Source of the DNA: Sphingomonas baiyangensis | GTDB lineage: Bacteria > Pseudomonadota > Alphaproteobacteria > Sphingomonadales > Sphingomonadaceae | DNA: 64,000 nt | Assembly (NCBI RefSeq): GCF_005144715.1 | Contig: NZ_SWKR01000001.1 | Span: forward strand, 558,001 to 622,000 | Reading direction: 5' to 3' | In this document: positions 26,272 through 34,967 of the stretch, one piece after another | How positions within the stretch are numbered: position 1 is the first letter of the stretch | Layout: each line of letters starts with the position of its first letter | Position numbers and translations under genes: made by a program | The notes under the pieces: model-generated | Database searches by the model: none | Seen by the model: only the letters and a program-made list of their open reading frames with translations | Told to the model about the DNA's origin: nothing

Positions 26272-26766
26272 TCAGCGCTCGACCACCTGCCCGCGCATCG
26301 GCGCGAGCTTCGAGAGGAAGCGGTTCTGCGCGGCGAAGCTCACGCCTTCGGCAGCCATCGCGAACTGGAGGTTCTCGACGATCCGGTTCATGTCGGCCTG
26401 CTGCACGCCCATGTCCTTGTGCGCGTTGCGCATGTCGCGCCCCGAATAGTCGCAGCCGGCGTTGAGGATGAAGCAGAACTGCTCGAAGATCGTGCGCCGT
26501 AGCCGCACCTGATCGTGGTTGGCGAAGATCTCGCCGATCACCGGGTCGGCGAAATTGCGGTTCACGAAGGTATCGACGATGCGGCGGATGCCAGCCTGCC
26601 CGCCGAACGCCTTCGCCATCCCGTCCCCTGCGAACGCGCGCGCGCCGGCATTGGCGTTCGACGGCGCATAGGCGGCCACCGGCTCCTCGCCCGGCATCGC
26701 GTGCGGCGCGGGTGCCGCATCGGCGGGCACGGTCTGCAATGCCATCAGTAGCGCGATCGAAAACAT
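26272..26766 (-). CDS. Group 1 truncated hemoglobin with signal peptide
   Basis: The 164-aa protein has a short hydrophobic signal (MFSIALLMALQTVPADA) and a truncated-globin domain at about 50-160. The proximal heme ligand is His116 in RNAHKDMGV, and the family's GGQAGIRRIVDTFVNR helix opening is at about 55-70. Export is unusual for a globin and suggests O2, NO or redox chemistry in the periplasm. It follows the DUF3034 gene after 2 bp on the minus strand, opposite a copper-protein and GGDEF-EAL pair. The distal residues cannot be assigned with certainty here. Confidence 0.85.
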   Translation of the reverse strand: MFSIALLMALQTVPADAAPAPHAMPGEEPVAAYAPSNANAGARAFAGDGMAKAFGGQAGIRRIVDTFVNRNFADPVIGEIFANHDQVRLRRTIFEQFCFILNAGCDYSGRDMRNAHKDMGVQQADMNRIVENLQFAMAAEGVSFAAQNRFLSKLAPMRGQVVER

Positions 26767-26768
26767 CG

Positions 26769-27647
26769 TCAGAATCCTGCCTGGAGCTGAAAGAGCACGC
26801 CGCGCTGCTCGGGCACCGTCGCCACCGATCCGAGATCGGCATAAGCGAGCGTCGCGGTGAGGTTGCGGTTGAGCGCATAGGCGGCGAACAGGTCGTACCA
26901 GTCGTCCTCGCGCGCGATGCCGAGCTTGTCGGGCTTCGAGCGATACTCGCCACCGACCGCGAACTTGCGCGATATCTGGTAGGCGAGTGTGCCTTCGAGA
27001 TGGAAGTCGTAGGCGTCGCTCTTGTCGCCGCCGAAACCCAGAAGGCCGTTCTGGTTGGCCTTGGTCAGCCGCCCGGTGACGCTGGCGAGCACGCTGTGCG
27101 ACAGGAACAGCTTGGTCGCGCTGGCATAGAAATCGGTGCCCTCGGCATGGCGCCCGCCCACCGCGCGCACTACCGCGCCGTCGAGATTCTTCTTGTGCTG
27201 CGCGCCGATCGCCACCGCGGGCAGCGCCGACGGACCATAGACCATGTCGCCGAACAACTTGACCTTGAGGCCGAACACGTCCTGATCGAGCTTGTAGTCG
27301 TTGCCGAGCCCCAGCGCGCCGCCCACCCAGTTGGTGTCGAGCATCTGGCGCGCATAGCTCACCTCGACGCGGTCGAAGATGCCGATCGCGATCGAGGCGC
27401 TGCGGAAGTCGTAATCCTCGACCTCGGCCACGGTCGCGCTGGCCTGCACGCCGATGCCGTCCTTGGTCGAATTGCCCGCGATCGTCGCCCAAGGGGTAAG
27501 CCCGCCACCTGAGGCGCCCTCGATCGTCGAGATACCGTTGGTGAGCACCAGCTTGCCGCCATGACGCATGTCCTGCGCATGGGCGGATGCCGGGAGCAGC
27601 GCGACAGTGGCACCCAATATGGTGGCGATCTGCGTAGTCCGTCTCAT
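26769..27647 (-). CDS. DUF3034 family protein, putative outer-membrane beta-barrel
   Basis: The 292-aa protein has a signal peptide (MRRTTQIATILGATVALLPASAHA) followed by a beta-strand-rich sequence. Repeated aromatic-ended segments and a C-terminal Phe (VLFQLQAGF) suggest an outer-membrane barrel. The GGKLVLTNGISTIEGASGGGLTPW opening is characteristic of DUF3034. No function is established for the family. An ATG at 27659 would add four residues; neither start has a strong ribosome site. It is divergent from the cupredoxin gene and co-transcribed with the globin gene 2 bp downstream. Confidence 0.8.
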   Translation of the reverse strand: MRRTTQIATILGATVALLPASAHAQDMRHGGKLVLTNGISTIEGASGGGLTPWATIAGNSTKDGIGVQASATVAEVEDYDFRSASIAIGIFDRVEVSYARQMLDTNWVGGALGLGNDYKLDQDVFGLKVKLFGDMVYGPSALPAVAIGAQHKKNLDGAVVRAVGGRHAEGTDFYASATKLFLSHSVLASVTGRLTKANQNGLLGFGGDKSDAYDFHLEGTLAYQISRKFAVGGEYRSKPDKLGIAREDDWYDLFAAYALNRNLTATLAYADLGSVATVPEQRGVLFQLQAGF

Positions 27648-27770
27648 GAAGGCCGGCATAACCGCGCAATCGTTAAGGCGCTGTTGACTGCGCCGTCCCT
27701 GCATTTCGGCAGGTCGGTACGCCCAGGCACCGTTAAGGGAAGCTTGAAGCTTTTGTCCGAAACGGAGGCA

Positions 27771-28373
27771 ATGACTCGCTTCGCTCTCGCCCTGCCCGCC
27801 CTGCTCGCAACGCTTCCGGTGGCGCATGCCGGCACGCTCGACCTTCGCCTCGTCGATGCCGCCGGCCGCCCCGTTCCCGATGCCGTCGTCACCATCCGGC
27901 CCGATGCCGGCGTGCCGCGCGGGCCGATCCGCTTTCCCTGGGGCACGACGATGACCCAGCAGGACATCGCGTTCAATCCGCGCGTCCTCATCGTCCCGGT
28001 CGGCGCCACCGTCGCCTTCCCCAATCGCGACAAGGTGCGCCACCACGTCTATTCCTTCTCGAAGCCGGCGCGCTTCGAGATCAAGCTCTACGGCCGCGAC
28101 GAGACGCGCAGCTATACCTTCAAGACGCCCGGCGCGGTCGCGATCGGCTGCAACATCCACGATGCGATGAACGGCTATATCAAGGTGGTCGATACGCCGT
28201 TCGCCGCCAAGTCCGATGCGCAGGGGCTGGCGCGGATCGCCGGCGCCAGCGGCGCCGCCACGGTGACGATCTGGCACCCGCGCATGAAGGCCAAGGACAA
28301 TCAGGTGACGATGCGCGTCCCGCTCGACGCCACGGGTACGGTATCGCGCCGCGTCGCGCTGGCGCTTCGGTAA
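27771..28373 (+). CDS. Cupredoxin-like periplasmic protein (annotated methylamine utilization family)
   Basis: The 200-aa exported protein (signal MTRFALALPALLATLPVAHA) has a cupredoxin-type beta fold. Candidate type-1 copper ligands are all present: His91 or His92 in KVRHHVYSF, then Cys127, His130 and Met133 in AIGCNIHDAMNGYI. It could therefore be a small periplasmic electron carrier. Databases usually label this family methylamine utilization protein, but no methylamine genes are nearby. The start ATG at 27771 has GGAG (27764-27767) just upstream. It runs 4 bp ahead of the GGDEF-EAL gene, so the two are probably co-transcribed. Confidence 0.82.
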   Translation: MTRFALALPALLATLPVAHAGTLDLRLVDAAGRPVPDAVVTIRPDAGVPRGPIRFPWGTTMTQQDIAFNPRVLIVPVGATVAFPNRDKVRHHVYSFSKPARFEIKLYGRDETRSYTFKTPGAVAIGCNIHDAMNGYIKVVDTPFAAKSDAQGLARIAGASGAATVTIWHPRMKAKDNQVTMRVPLDATGTVSRRVALALR

Positions 28374-28377
28374 GCAG

Positions 28378-30669
28378 ATGCGGCCGGCGATCCGGCGCGG
28401 GTGGACGCTCGATCCGCGCCGCTCGCTTTCGGCGCGGCTCACGCTCGTCTACGCCGCGCTGTTCGCGCTTGCCGCCGCGCTCATCCTGCTCGGCGCGCGC
28501 TGGGGCATCGAGCGTTATGCCGAACGCGCGATCAATGCCGAGATGCAGGCGGGCGCCAAGGCGTTCGGCCGCGTCACCGCGATGCGCTATGCGCAGCTCG
28601 GCGATGCCGGGCGCGTGCTCGCTTCCGATTTCGGCTTCCGCGCCGCCGTGGCAACCGGCGATGCGCCGACGATCGGCTCGGCGCTCGCCAGTCTCAAGCG
28701 CCGCTTCGATCTCGAACAGGCGTTCGTCGTCGATATCGACGGGCAGGTGACGGGGTTCGACGGCCAATTGTCCGAAGGCAAGGGCGATCGGCTGCTCGGC
28801 GCGCTCGATGGCGGCGTCGATCGCGGCGTGCTGCGCTCGGGTGGCCGCGTCTACAATGCCGCCGCCGCACCCATCGAGACGCCGATGCTCCTCGGCTGGG
28901 TGGTGTTCGCCAAGGAGATCGACGCCGCCGAGATGCGTGAGTTGGGGCGCCTCACCTCGATGGACCTGCACCCTGCGATCGTGCCCGTGGCCGATTTGCC
29001 GGCGGGCACCACGCTCGACGCACGCGACGCGAAGGTGATCGCGCGCGATGGCGAGCGCATCCTGCTGCGCGCCTCGCCAGTGCCGGTGTTCGGCGGGCGC
29101 ACGCCGCTTGCCCTCACGCTCGAATATTCGCTCACCGCGGCGCTGGCGGGCTATCAGCCGATGCTGTGGTCGCTGCTCGGTTTCGGCCTGCTCGGCGTCG
29201 CGATCGCCGCGCTTGGCAGCCATGTCGTCGCCCAGCGCATCACTCGCCCGATCAAGGCGCTCGATGCCGCCGCGCGCCGCGTGAGCGCCGGCGAATCGGC
29301 GCAGGTGCCCGTCGAGACGCGTGACGAGCTCGGCCGGCTCGCGGGCAGCTTCAACCGCATGGTCGTCGCGATCGAGGACCGCGAGCAGCGCATCGCGCAC
29401 ATGGCGTTCCACGATTCGCTCACCGGCCTCGCCAATCGCGCGCTGCTGCGCGAGCATGTCGCGCGGCTGCTCGCGCGCGGCCAGGGCTTCGCGTTGCTGT
29501 GCCTCGACCTAGACAATTTCAAGGTGGTCAACGACACGCTCGGCCATCCCACCGGCGACGCGCTGCTGTGCGAGATCGCCCGCCGGCTCCAGGCCGCCTG
29601 CCCCGATGCGTTCATCGCGCGGCTTGGCGGCGACGAGTTCGCGCTGGTCGCCGAGGAGAGCGCGCGTACGCCCGATCGCCTAGGCCGCGATCTGCTGGCG
29701 GCGATCAGCGCGCCGGCGACCGTCAACGGCCACCGCGTGGTGCCCGGCACCAGCATCGGCATTGCCATTGCGCCGCACGACGGCGCCAACGCCACCGATC
29801 TCCAGAAAAACGCCGATCTCGCGCTCTACCGCGCCAAGCGCGAGGGCAAGGGTGGCCTGCGCTTCTTCGAATCGGCGATGGACGAGGAAGCGCAGAAGCG
29901 CCGCCAGATGGAACTCGACCTGCACGACGCGATGCGCGAAGGGCAGCTGTTCCTCATGTTCCAGCCGCTGTTCGATCTCGGCAAGGGCCGCGTCTCGGCA
30001 TTCGAGGCGCTGATGCGCTGGCAACATCCCGAACGCGGCCTCATCTCGCCCGTCGATTTCATTCCGCTCGCCGAGGATACCGGCCTCATCGTGCCGATGG
30101 GCGCATGGGCGATCCGCGAGGCCTGCCGCGCCGCGCGCCAATGGCCCGATCATGTCCGCGTCGCGGTCAACGTCTCGGCGGTGCAGTTCCGTAATCCGGG
30201 GCTCAATACGGTGGTGATGCAGGCGCTCGCCGAAAGCGGCCTCGCGCCCGACCGGCTCGAGCTCGAGATCACCGAGAGCCTGTTCATCGACAATGTCGAG
30301 GGCGTGCTCGCCTCGCTGCATTCGCTGCGCGCGCTCGGCGTACGCGTGGCGCTCGACGATTTCGGCACCGGCTATTCGTCGCTCAGCTATCTGCGCTCCT
30401 TCCCGTTCGACAAGATCAAGATCGACCGCAGCTTCATCATCGACCTGCTGTCGAGCGATGGCGCCACCGCGATCATCAAGTCGATCACCACGCTCGCCGA
30501 TGCACTCGGCATGGAGACGACTGCCGAGGGCGTCGAGAATGTCGGCCAGCTCGATATCCTGCGCGAGCAGGGGTGCAGCCACATTCAGGGCTTCTACTTC
30601 TCGCGCCCGCTGCCCGAAGGCGCGATCGCCGAGCTGTTCGCCGAGGAACGCGCACGCGCCGCCGCCTGA
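28378..30669 (+). CDS. Membrane GGDEF-EAL protein (cyclic-di-GMP turnover)
   Basis: The 763-aa protein has an N-terminal transmembrane helix (about 20-40) and a periplasmic sensing region to about 258. A second helix (MLWSLLGFGLLGVAIAALGS), a HAMP domain, a GGDEF domain with an intact GGDEF motif at 417-421, and an EAL domain with EAL at 543-545 follow. Both catalytic signatures look conserved, including the EAL-domain segments DDFGTGYSSLSYL and KIDRSFI, so diguanylate cyclase and phosphodiesterase activities are both possible. The small cupredoxin encoded just upstream could feed the periplasmic sensor. Confidence 0.92.
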   Translation: MRPAIRRGWTLDPRRSLSARLTLVYAALFALAAALILLGARWGIERYAERAINAEMQAGAKAFGRVTAMRYAQLGDAGRVLASDFGFRAAVATGDAPTIGSALASLKRRFDLEQAFVVDIDGQVTGFDGQLSEGKGDRLLGALDGGVDRGVLRSGGRVYNAAAAPIETPMLLGWVVFAKEIDAAEMRELGRLTSMDLHPAIVPVADLPAGTTLDARDAKVIARDGERILLRASPVPVFGGRTPLALTLEYSLTAALAGYQPMLWSLLGFGLLGVAIAALGSHVVAQRITRPIKALDAAARRVSAGESAQVPVETRDELGRLAGSFNRMVVAIEDREQRIAHMAFHDSLTGLANRALLREHVARLLARGQGFALLCLDLDNFKVVNDTLGHPTGDALLCEIARRLQAACPDAFIARLGGDEFALVAEESARTPDRLGRDLLAAISAPATVNGHRVVPGTSIGIAIAPHDGANATDLQKNADLALYRAKREGKGGLRFFESAMDEEAQKRRQMELDLHDAMREGQLFLMFQPLFDLGKGRVSAFEALMRWQHPERGLISPVDFIPLAEDTGLIVPMGAWAIREACRAARQWPDHVRVAVNVSAVQFRNPGLNTVVMQALAESGLAPDRLELEITESLFIDNVEGVLASLHSLRALGVRVALDDFGTGYSSLSYLRSFPFDKIKIDRSFIIDLLSSDGATAIIKSITTLADALGMETTAEGVENVGQLDILREQGCSHIQGFYFSRPLPEGAIAELFAEERARAAA

Positions 30670-30785
30670 GTTGCGAAAGTCGTGCCCGACGACTTCGCCC
30701 CTCCGCCACGCGGCGCTTGAATAGCGCGGCCGGCATGATATAGGCCTCGCCTCGCACGGTGGCCCAGACTGCCCCGTGCGCCGGT

Positions 30786-30862
30786 CGGGGAATAGCTCAG
30801 CCTGGTAGAGCACTGCCTTCGGGAGGCAGGGGCCGGAGGTTCGAATCCTCTTTCCCCGACCA
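30786..30862 (+). tRNA. tRNA-Pro (CGG)
   Basis: The 77-nt sequence folds as a cloverleaf: acceptor CGGGGAA (30786-30792) with TTCCCCG (30852-30858) and an encoded CCA end at 30860-30862. The anticodon stem is CTGCC/GGCAG with loop TTCGGGA; the anticodon CGG at 30820-30822 reads CCG. The T-arm contains GGTTCGAATCC. C1-G72 is typical of bacterial proline tRNAs. Confidence 0.95.
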
Positions 30863-30930
30863 ATTTCATCCCGCCGCATCCGCACCGCCGCCGCGATTGA
30901 CATCGCCGCCGCGCCGCCGCATCCCCGCGC

Positions 30931-31085
30931 CAGATGGTGCCCTTCGGGGCTAAGAGGGAAGCCGGTGCGAATCCGGCGCTGTACCCGCAACTGTCAGCCG
31001 GGAGCCCAAGGCCAACATGTCACTGGAGGAAACTCCGGGAAGACGGCCCCAGGGTACTGATCGGCCAGCCAGGAAACCTGCCATC
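30931..31085 (+). promoter_or_regulatory. Cobalamin (AdoCbl) riboswitch
   Basis: Hallmark segments appear in order: GATGGTGCCCTTCGGGGCTAAGAGGGAA opening with GCCGGTGCGAATCCGGC (about 30933-30980), CTGTACCCGCAACTGTC (about 30981-30997), the CACTGG element near 31021-31026, GGGAAGACGG near 31037-31046, and the closing B12-box GCCAGCCAGGAAACCTGCC at 31064-31082. It lies upstream of btuB in the same orientation, so binding of adenosylcobalamin is expected to repress the btu operon. Confidence 0.95.
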
Positions 31086-31205
31086 GCGTCGTTCGTACCC
31101 GGCCGGGAACAGCCATCAGGTACGAGGAGCGATCCTCGCGTGACGACAAACAGGCCAGCGCCGCGCCGGGTTTCCCGGCTGGGCCGACATGTCGTTCACG
31201 CCCGC

Positions 31206-31229
31206 GGGCGCCGCTTGGCGGCGGTGCCC
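31206..31229 (+). promoter_or_regulatory. Hairpin just before btuB, candidate riboswitch expression platform
   Basis: GGGC-GCCGC (31206-31214) pairs with GCGGC-GGT-GCCC (31218-31229) around a 3-nt loop and a 3-nt bulge, about 10 nt before the btuB ribosome site AGGA (31240-31243). There is no following T-run. This suggests control of translation initiation rather than intrinsic termination, but the alternate fold with the aptamer has not been computed. Confidence 0.35.
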
Positions 31230-31249
31230 CGCGCACATGAGGATTGCCG

Positions 31250-33172
31250 ATGCGATTGCCCCATTCCCTGTCCGCGCTGGCGCTTGCCGCCACCGCGACG
31301 CCCGCCGCCGCCCAGACCGCCGACGACCTCACACGCAGCATCGAGGCCGATCGCGACATCGTCGTCACCGCCAGCCGCACCGACCGCGACCGCGACGAGA
31401 TCGGCCAGTCGGTGACGGTCATCACCGCGCAGGAGATCGAGGCACGCCAGAGCCAGGCGGTGGTCGACCTGCTGCGCACCGTCCCGGGCGTCACCTTCAC
31501 GCGCAACGGCGGCGTCGGATCGGCGGCGGGGCTCAACATCCGCGGTGCCGAGACCGACCAGAATGTCGTGCTGATCGACGGCGTGAAGATCAATGATCCC
31601 TCGGGCGTCGGCGGCGGCTTCAACTTCGGCAACCTGCTGGTGGGCAATATCCGCCGGATCGAGGTCGTGCGCGGCTCGCAAAGCGTGCTGTGGGGCAGCC
31701 AGGCGATCGGCGGCGTCGTCAACCTGCTTACCGCGCCGCCTACCGACGCGCTGGGCGTGAACGCGCGCGCCGAATATGGCTGGCGCGATACCGCACAGGC
31801 CGTCGCCAACGTGTCGGGCAGCTTCGGGCCGGTCGCGGCCAGCGCGGGCGCCGGCTGGTTCCGCACCGACGGCATCTCGTCGTTCAGCGAGGCGCGCGGC
31901 GGCTTGGAGCGCGACGGCTACGAGCAGTTCGGCGCCAACGCCAAGCTGCTGGTGACGCTCACCGACACGCTCTCGCTCGATCTGCGCGGCTATCATGCTG
32001 ACAGCACCGTCGATGCCGACGGCTTCGCGCCGCCGAGCTTCGCATTCGGTGACACGCGCGAGACCGCGACGACGCGCGAGACGATCGGCTATGCCGGCAT
32101 CAACCTGTCGCTGCTCGGCGGCCGCTTCCGCAACCGCTTGGCCTTCGCCTATACGCGCACCGATCGCGACGGCTTCGATCCCGCCGGCAGCCCGCAGGTG
32201 ACGTTCGAGGCCGAAGGCGAGAACGAGCGCTTCGAATATCAGGGCATCCTCGACCTCGATGACGCCATATCCGCGACCTTCGGTGCCGAGACCGAGCGTT
32301 CGCGCTTCGCCGCCGCCAGCTTCGGCGGCCCGCCCGACATCGCCGATGTGCGAATCACCAGCTTCTATGGCGAAGCGACGGTGAAGCCCTTCGCCGGGCT
32401 CGCGCTCACCGGCGGCGTGCGCCACGACGATCACGAGACCTTCGGCAGCGCCACCACCTTCGCGGCATCGGGCGCGTACAGCCCCAATGACGGCGCCACG
32501 CTGATCCGCGCCAGCTATGGCGAGGGGTTCCGCGCACCCTCGCTCTACCAGCTCTTCTCGATCTACGGGAATCGCACACTCGATGCCGAGCGTTCCGAAA
32601 GCTTCGATGCCGGCGTCACGCAGCGGCTGCTGGGCGACACGCTCGAACTGGCGGCAACGTGGTTCCGGCGCGACACGCGCAACCAGATCGATTTCGTCTT
32701 CTGCCCACCCGCCGCCACGACGGGCATCTGCGTCGATCGCCCCTTCGGCACCTATGACAATATCCGCCTGACCGATGCCGAGGGCGTCGAACTCGCGCTG
32801 ACGATGCGCCCAACGTCTGCGTTCACGCTGATGGGGCAATACAGCTTCATCGATGCCACCAATCGAGCCACCGGCCTTGCGCTCGCGCGACGCCCGCGCG
32901 AGACCTTCTCCGTGGTGGCCGATTACGCCTTTGCTTTCGGCCTCGATCTGGGTGCCACGCTGGCGCATGTCGGCGACAGCTTCGACGATGGCGGCAACCT
33001 CAACCGGCTCGACGGCTATGTGCTCGCCGACATCCGCGCGGCGATCGCGCTCACCGATGCGATCGAACTCTACGGACGTGTCGAGAACCTGTTCGACGAA
33101 CGCTACGAAACGGTGCGGCTCTACGGCACGCCCGGCCGTGCGGCCTATGCCGGTGTGCGGCTGGCGATGTGA
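31250..33172 (+). CDS. btuB: TonB-dependent vitamin B12 receptor
   Basis: The 640-aa outer-membrane receptor imports cobalamins with TonB energy. It has a signal peptide (LSALALAATATPAAAQ), a TonB box in RDIVVTASRTD at about 37-47 and a plug with TVPGVTFTRNGGVGSAAGLNIRG. The barrel ends NLFDERYETVRLYGTPGRAAYAGVRLAM. The riboswitch upstream fixes the substrate class. The ATG at 31250, 6 nt after AGGA, is preferred over a TTG at 31244. Its stop overlaps the btuF start (TGATG), so the uptake genes are translationally linked. Confidence 0.93.
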   Translation: MRLPHSLSALALAATATPAAAQTADDLTRSIEADRDIVVTASRTDRDRDEIGQSVTVITAQEIEARQSQAVVDLLRTVPGVTFTRNGGVGSAAGLNIRGAETDQNVVLIDGVKINDPSGVGGGFNFGNLLVGNIRRIEVVRGSQSVLWGSQAIGGVVNLLTAPPTDALGVNARAEYGWRDTAQAVANVSGSFGPVAASAGAGWFRTDGISSFSEARGGLERDGYEQFGANAKLLVTLTDTLSLDLRGYHADSTVDADGFAPPSFAFGDTRETATTRETIGYAGINLSLLGGRFRNRLAFAYTRTDRDGFDPAGSPQVTFEAEGENERFEYQGILDLDDAISATFGAETERSRFAAASFGGPPDIADVRITSFYGEATVKPFAGLALTGGVRHDDHETFGSATTFAASGAYSPNDGATLIRASYGEGFRAPSLYQLFSIYGNRTLDAERSESFDAGVTQRLLGDTLELAATWFRRDTRNQIDFVFCPPAATTGICVDRPFGTYDNIRLTDAEGVELALTMRPTSAFTLMGQYSFIDATNRATGLALARRPRETFSVVADYAFAFGLDLGATLAHVGDSFDDGGNLNRLDGYVLADIRAAIALTDAIELYGRVENLFDERYETVRLYGTPGRAAYAGVRLAM

Positions 33173-33981
33173 TGCGCTGGCCGGCGATCCTCCTCGCGCT
33201 GCTGGTGGCGGGGTGCGATGTCGCACCGCCGCCACCAGCGCCTGCCCGCGCGATGCGGATCGTCAGCCTCGATTACTGCGCCGACCAGTATCTGCTCAAA
33301 TTCGCCGATCGCGCGCGCATCGCCGCCCTGTCGCCCGATGCGACGCGCGACTTCTCCTACATGCGCGCCGCCGCACGCGGGCTGCCACAAGTAGCCGCGC
33401 GCGCCGAGGACGTGCTGGTGCTCAGGCCCGATCTGGTGATCCGCTCCTATGGTGGCGGACCGGGCGCCGAAGCCTTCTTCGCATCGGCCGGCGTGCCGGT
33501 GCTGCAACTGGGCTATGCCGGTGATCTGGCGGCGGTACGCCAGGCCGCGATCGACGTGGCGGCGCAGCTCGGCGAACCCGCGCGCGGCCAGGCGCTGGCG
33601 TCGCAGATCGACACGCGGCTGGCGGCACTCCCGGCGACCACGCGCACGGAGGCGCTATACCTAACCCCCGGCGGCGTGACGGCGGGCGAAGGCACGCTGA
33701 TCGCCGCGATGTTCGACGCCGCCGGCCTCGCCAATTTCCAGCGCGAGCCCGGCTGGCATCCACTGCCGCTCGAACGGCTCGCCTATGAAGCGCCCGACAT
33801 GATCGCAGCCGCCGATTTCAACGACAACCAGCCGCATCGCTGGAGCGCCGCGCGTCACCCCGTCGCGCAGCGGCAGATGGCCGATCGCCCGGTAGTGCCG
33901 ATCGAGGGCGCATCGACCGCCTGTGGCGGCTGGTTCGTGCTCGACGCGATCGAAGCACTGGCCGAAGGTGCCGCGCGATGA
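33172..33981 (+). CDS. btuF: Cobalamin-binding periplasmic lipoprotein
   Basis: This 269-aa substrate-binding protein feeds the BtuCD transporter. The start MRWPAILLALLVAGCDVAP is a lipoprotein signal with the lipid-bearing Cys in VAGC, so it is membrane-anchored rather than free. It has the type III binding-protein layout, with RIVSLDYCADQYLLKF near 32-47 and RPDLVIRSYGG near 85-95. It overlaps btuB by 1 bp at its start and btuC by 4 bp at its end; a GTG three bases earlier is an alternative start. Confidence 0.88.
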   Translation: MRWPAILLALLVAGCDVAPPPPAPARAMRIVSLDYCADQYLLKFADRARIAALSPDATRDFSYMRAAARGLPQVAARAEDVLVLRPDLVIRSYGGGPGAEAFFASAGVPVLQLGYAGDLAAVRQAAIDVAAQLGEPARGQALASQIDTRLAALPATTRTEALYLTPGGVTAGEGTLIAAMFDAAGLANFQREPGWHPLPLERLAYEAPDMIAAADFNDNQPHRWSAARHPVAQRQMADRPVVPIEGASTACGGWFVLDAIEALAEGAAR

Positions 33982-34967
33982 GCGCCCGCACGCTCAACCT
34001 TTCGCTCGCCGCCGCGTCGCTCGCCGCGATCGTCGCCGCCTGCTTCCTCGGCTCCACCCCGCTGCCGCCCGCGCGACTGCTGGCGGCGCTGTTCGGCATG
34101 GGCGATGCGGGCGACACCATCGTCGTCTGGGCGATCCGCCTGCCGCGCGCCATCGCCGCCTTCGTCGTGGGCGCAGCACTCGGTGCGAGCGGCGCGGCGT
34201 TGCAGGGGCTGCTGCGCAATCCGCTCGCCGAACCGGGCGTACTCGGCGTCTCGGCAAGCGCCGCGCTGACGGCGACGGTGACGCTGCATTTCGGCTTGGC
34301 CGCCGCCTTCGCCTGGGCGCTGCCGATCGCGGCGGTGACGGGCGCGCTCGCCGCCACCGCGCTGCTGGCGGCGGCGGCGATCCGCACGGCGTCGATCGTG
34401 ACGCTGATCCTGATCGGCGTCGCGCTCTCGAGCTTCGCCGGCGCGCTGATGGCGCTGCTCACAAACCTTGCGCCCAACCCCTTCACGCTCGCCGATATGG
34501 TCGCGTGGATGCTGGGTTCGGTCGCCAATCGCAGCTTCGCGGATATCGCGCTTGCGCTGCCGTTCCTCGGCGGCGGCGTCGCGCTGCTGTTCGCCACGCG
34601 CCGCGGCCTGTCGGCGCTGACGCTCGGCGAGGAAGCCGCGGCGGGCGCCGGGCTCGATCTCGCGCGCCAGCGGCTGGCGGTGGTGGCGGGCGCGGGGCTG
34701 GCGACGGGCGGCGCGGTGGCGCTTGCCGGCGCGATCGGGTTCGTCGGCATCGTCGCGCCGCATCTGGTGCGTGCGCGTGTCGGTCACGATCCCGCCGCCA
34801 CGCTGCTGCCCGCGTCGCTGCTGGCGGGGTTGTTCCTCGTCGCCGCCGATATCGGCGTGCGGCTGATTCCCGGCGATGGCGAGTTGAAGCTCGGCGTGGT
34901 CGCCGCTTTGGTGGGCGCGCCGCTGTTCGCGCTCATCGCCGCGCGGCGGAGGACGGGCGATGGCTGA
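33978..34967 (+). CDS. btuC: FecCD-family ABC permease for cobalamin
   Basis: This 329-aa inner-membrane permease of the FecCD/BtuC family has about ten transmembrane helices. Family markers include RLPRAIAAFVVGAALGASGAALQGLLRNPLAEPGVLGVS at about 54-92 and the IGFVGIVAPHLVRARVGHD loop near 255, which contacts the ATPase. It is fused in translation to btuF (ATGA overlap) and overlaps btuD by 8 bp. The riboswitch and the BtuB-type receptor upstream support cobalamin as the substrate rather than a siderophore. Confidence 0.9.
   Translation: MSARTLNLSLAAASLAAIVAACFLGSTPLPPARLLAALFGMGDAGDTIVVWAIRLPRAIAAFVVGAALGASGAALQGLLRNPLAEPGVLGVSASAALTATVTLHFGLAAAFAWALPIAAVTGALAATALLAAAAIRTASIVTLILIGVALSSFAGALMALLTNLAPNPFTLADMVAWMLGSVANRSFADIALALPFLGGGVALLFATRRGLSALTLGEEAAAGAGLDLARQRLAVVAGAGLATGGAVALAGAIGFVGIVAPHLVRARVGHDPAATLLPASLLAGLFLVAADIGVRLIPGDGELKLGVVAALVGAPLFALIAARRRTGDG

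Noticed and set aside
27771..28373. Involvement in methylamine oxidation
   Set aside because: No mau structural genes occur nearby; the name is a family label only.
30786..30862. tRNA-Pro as an integration site for a mobile island
   Set aside because: No integrase and no repeat of the tRNA 3' end were seen nearby, and the following riboswitch operon is core-like.
31206..31229. The hairpin before btuB as an intrinsic terminator
   Set aside because: No run of T follows the stem; a translational role fits better.
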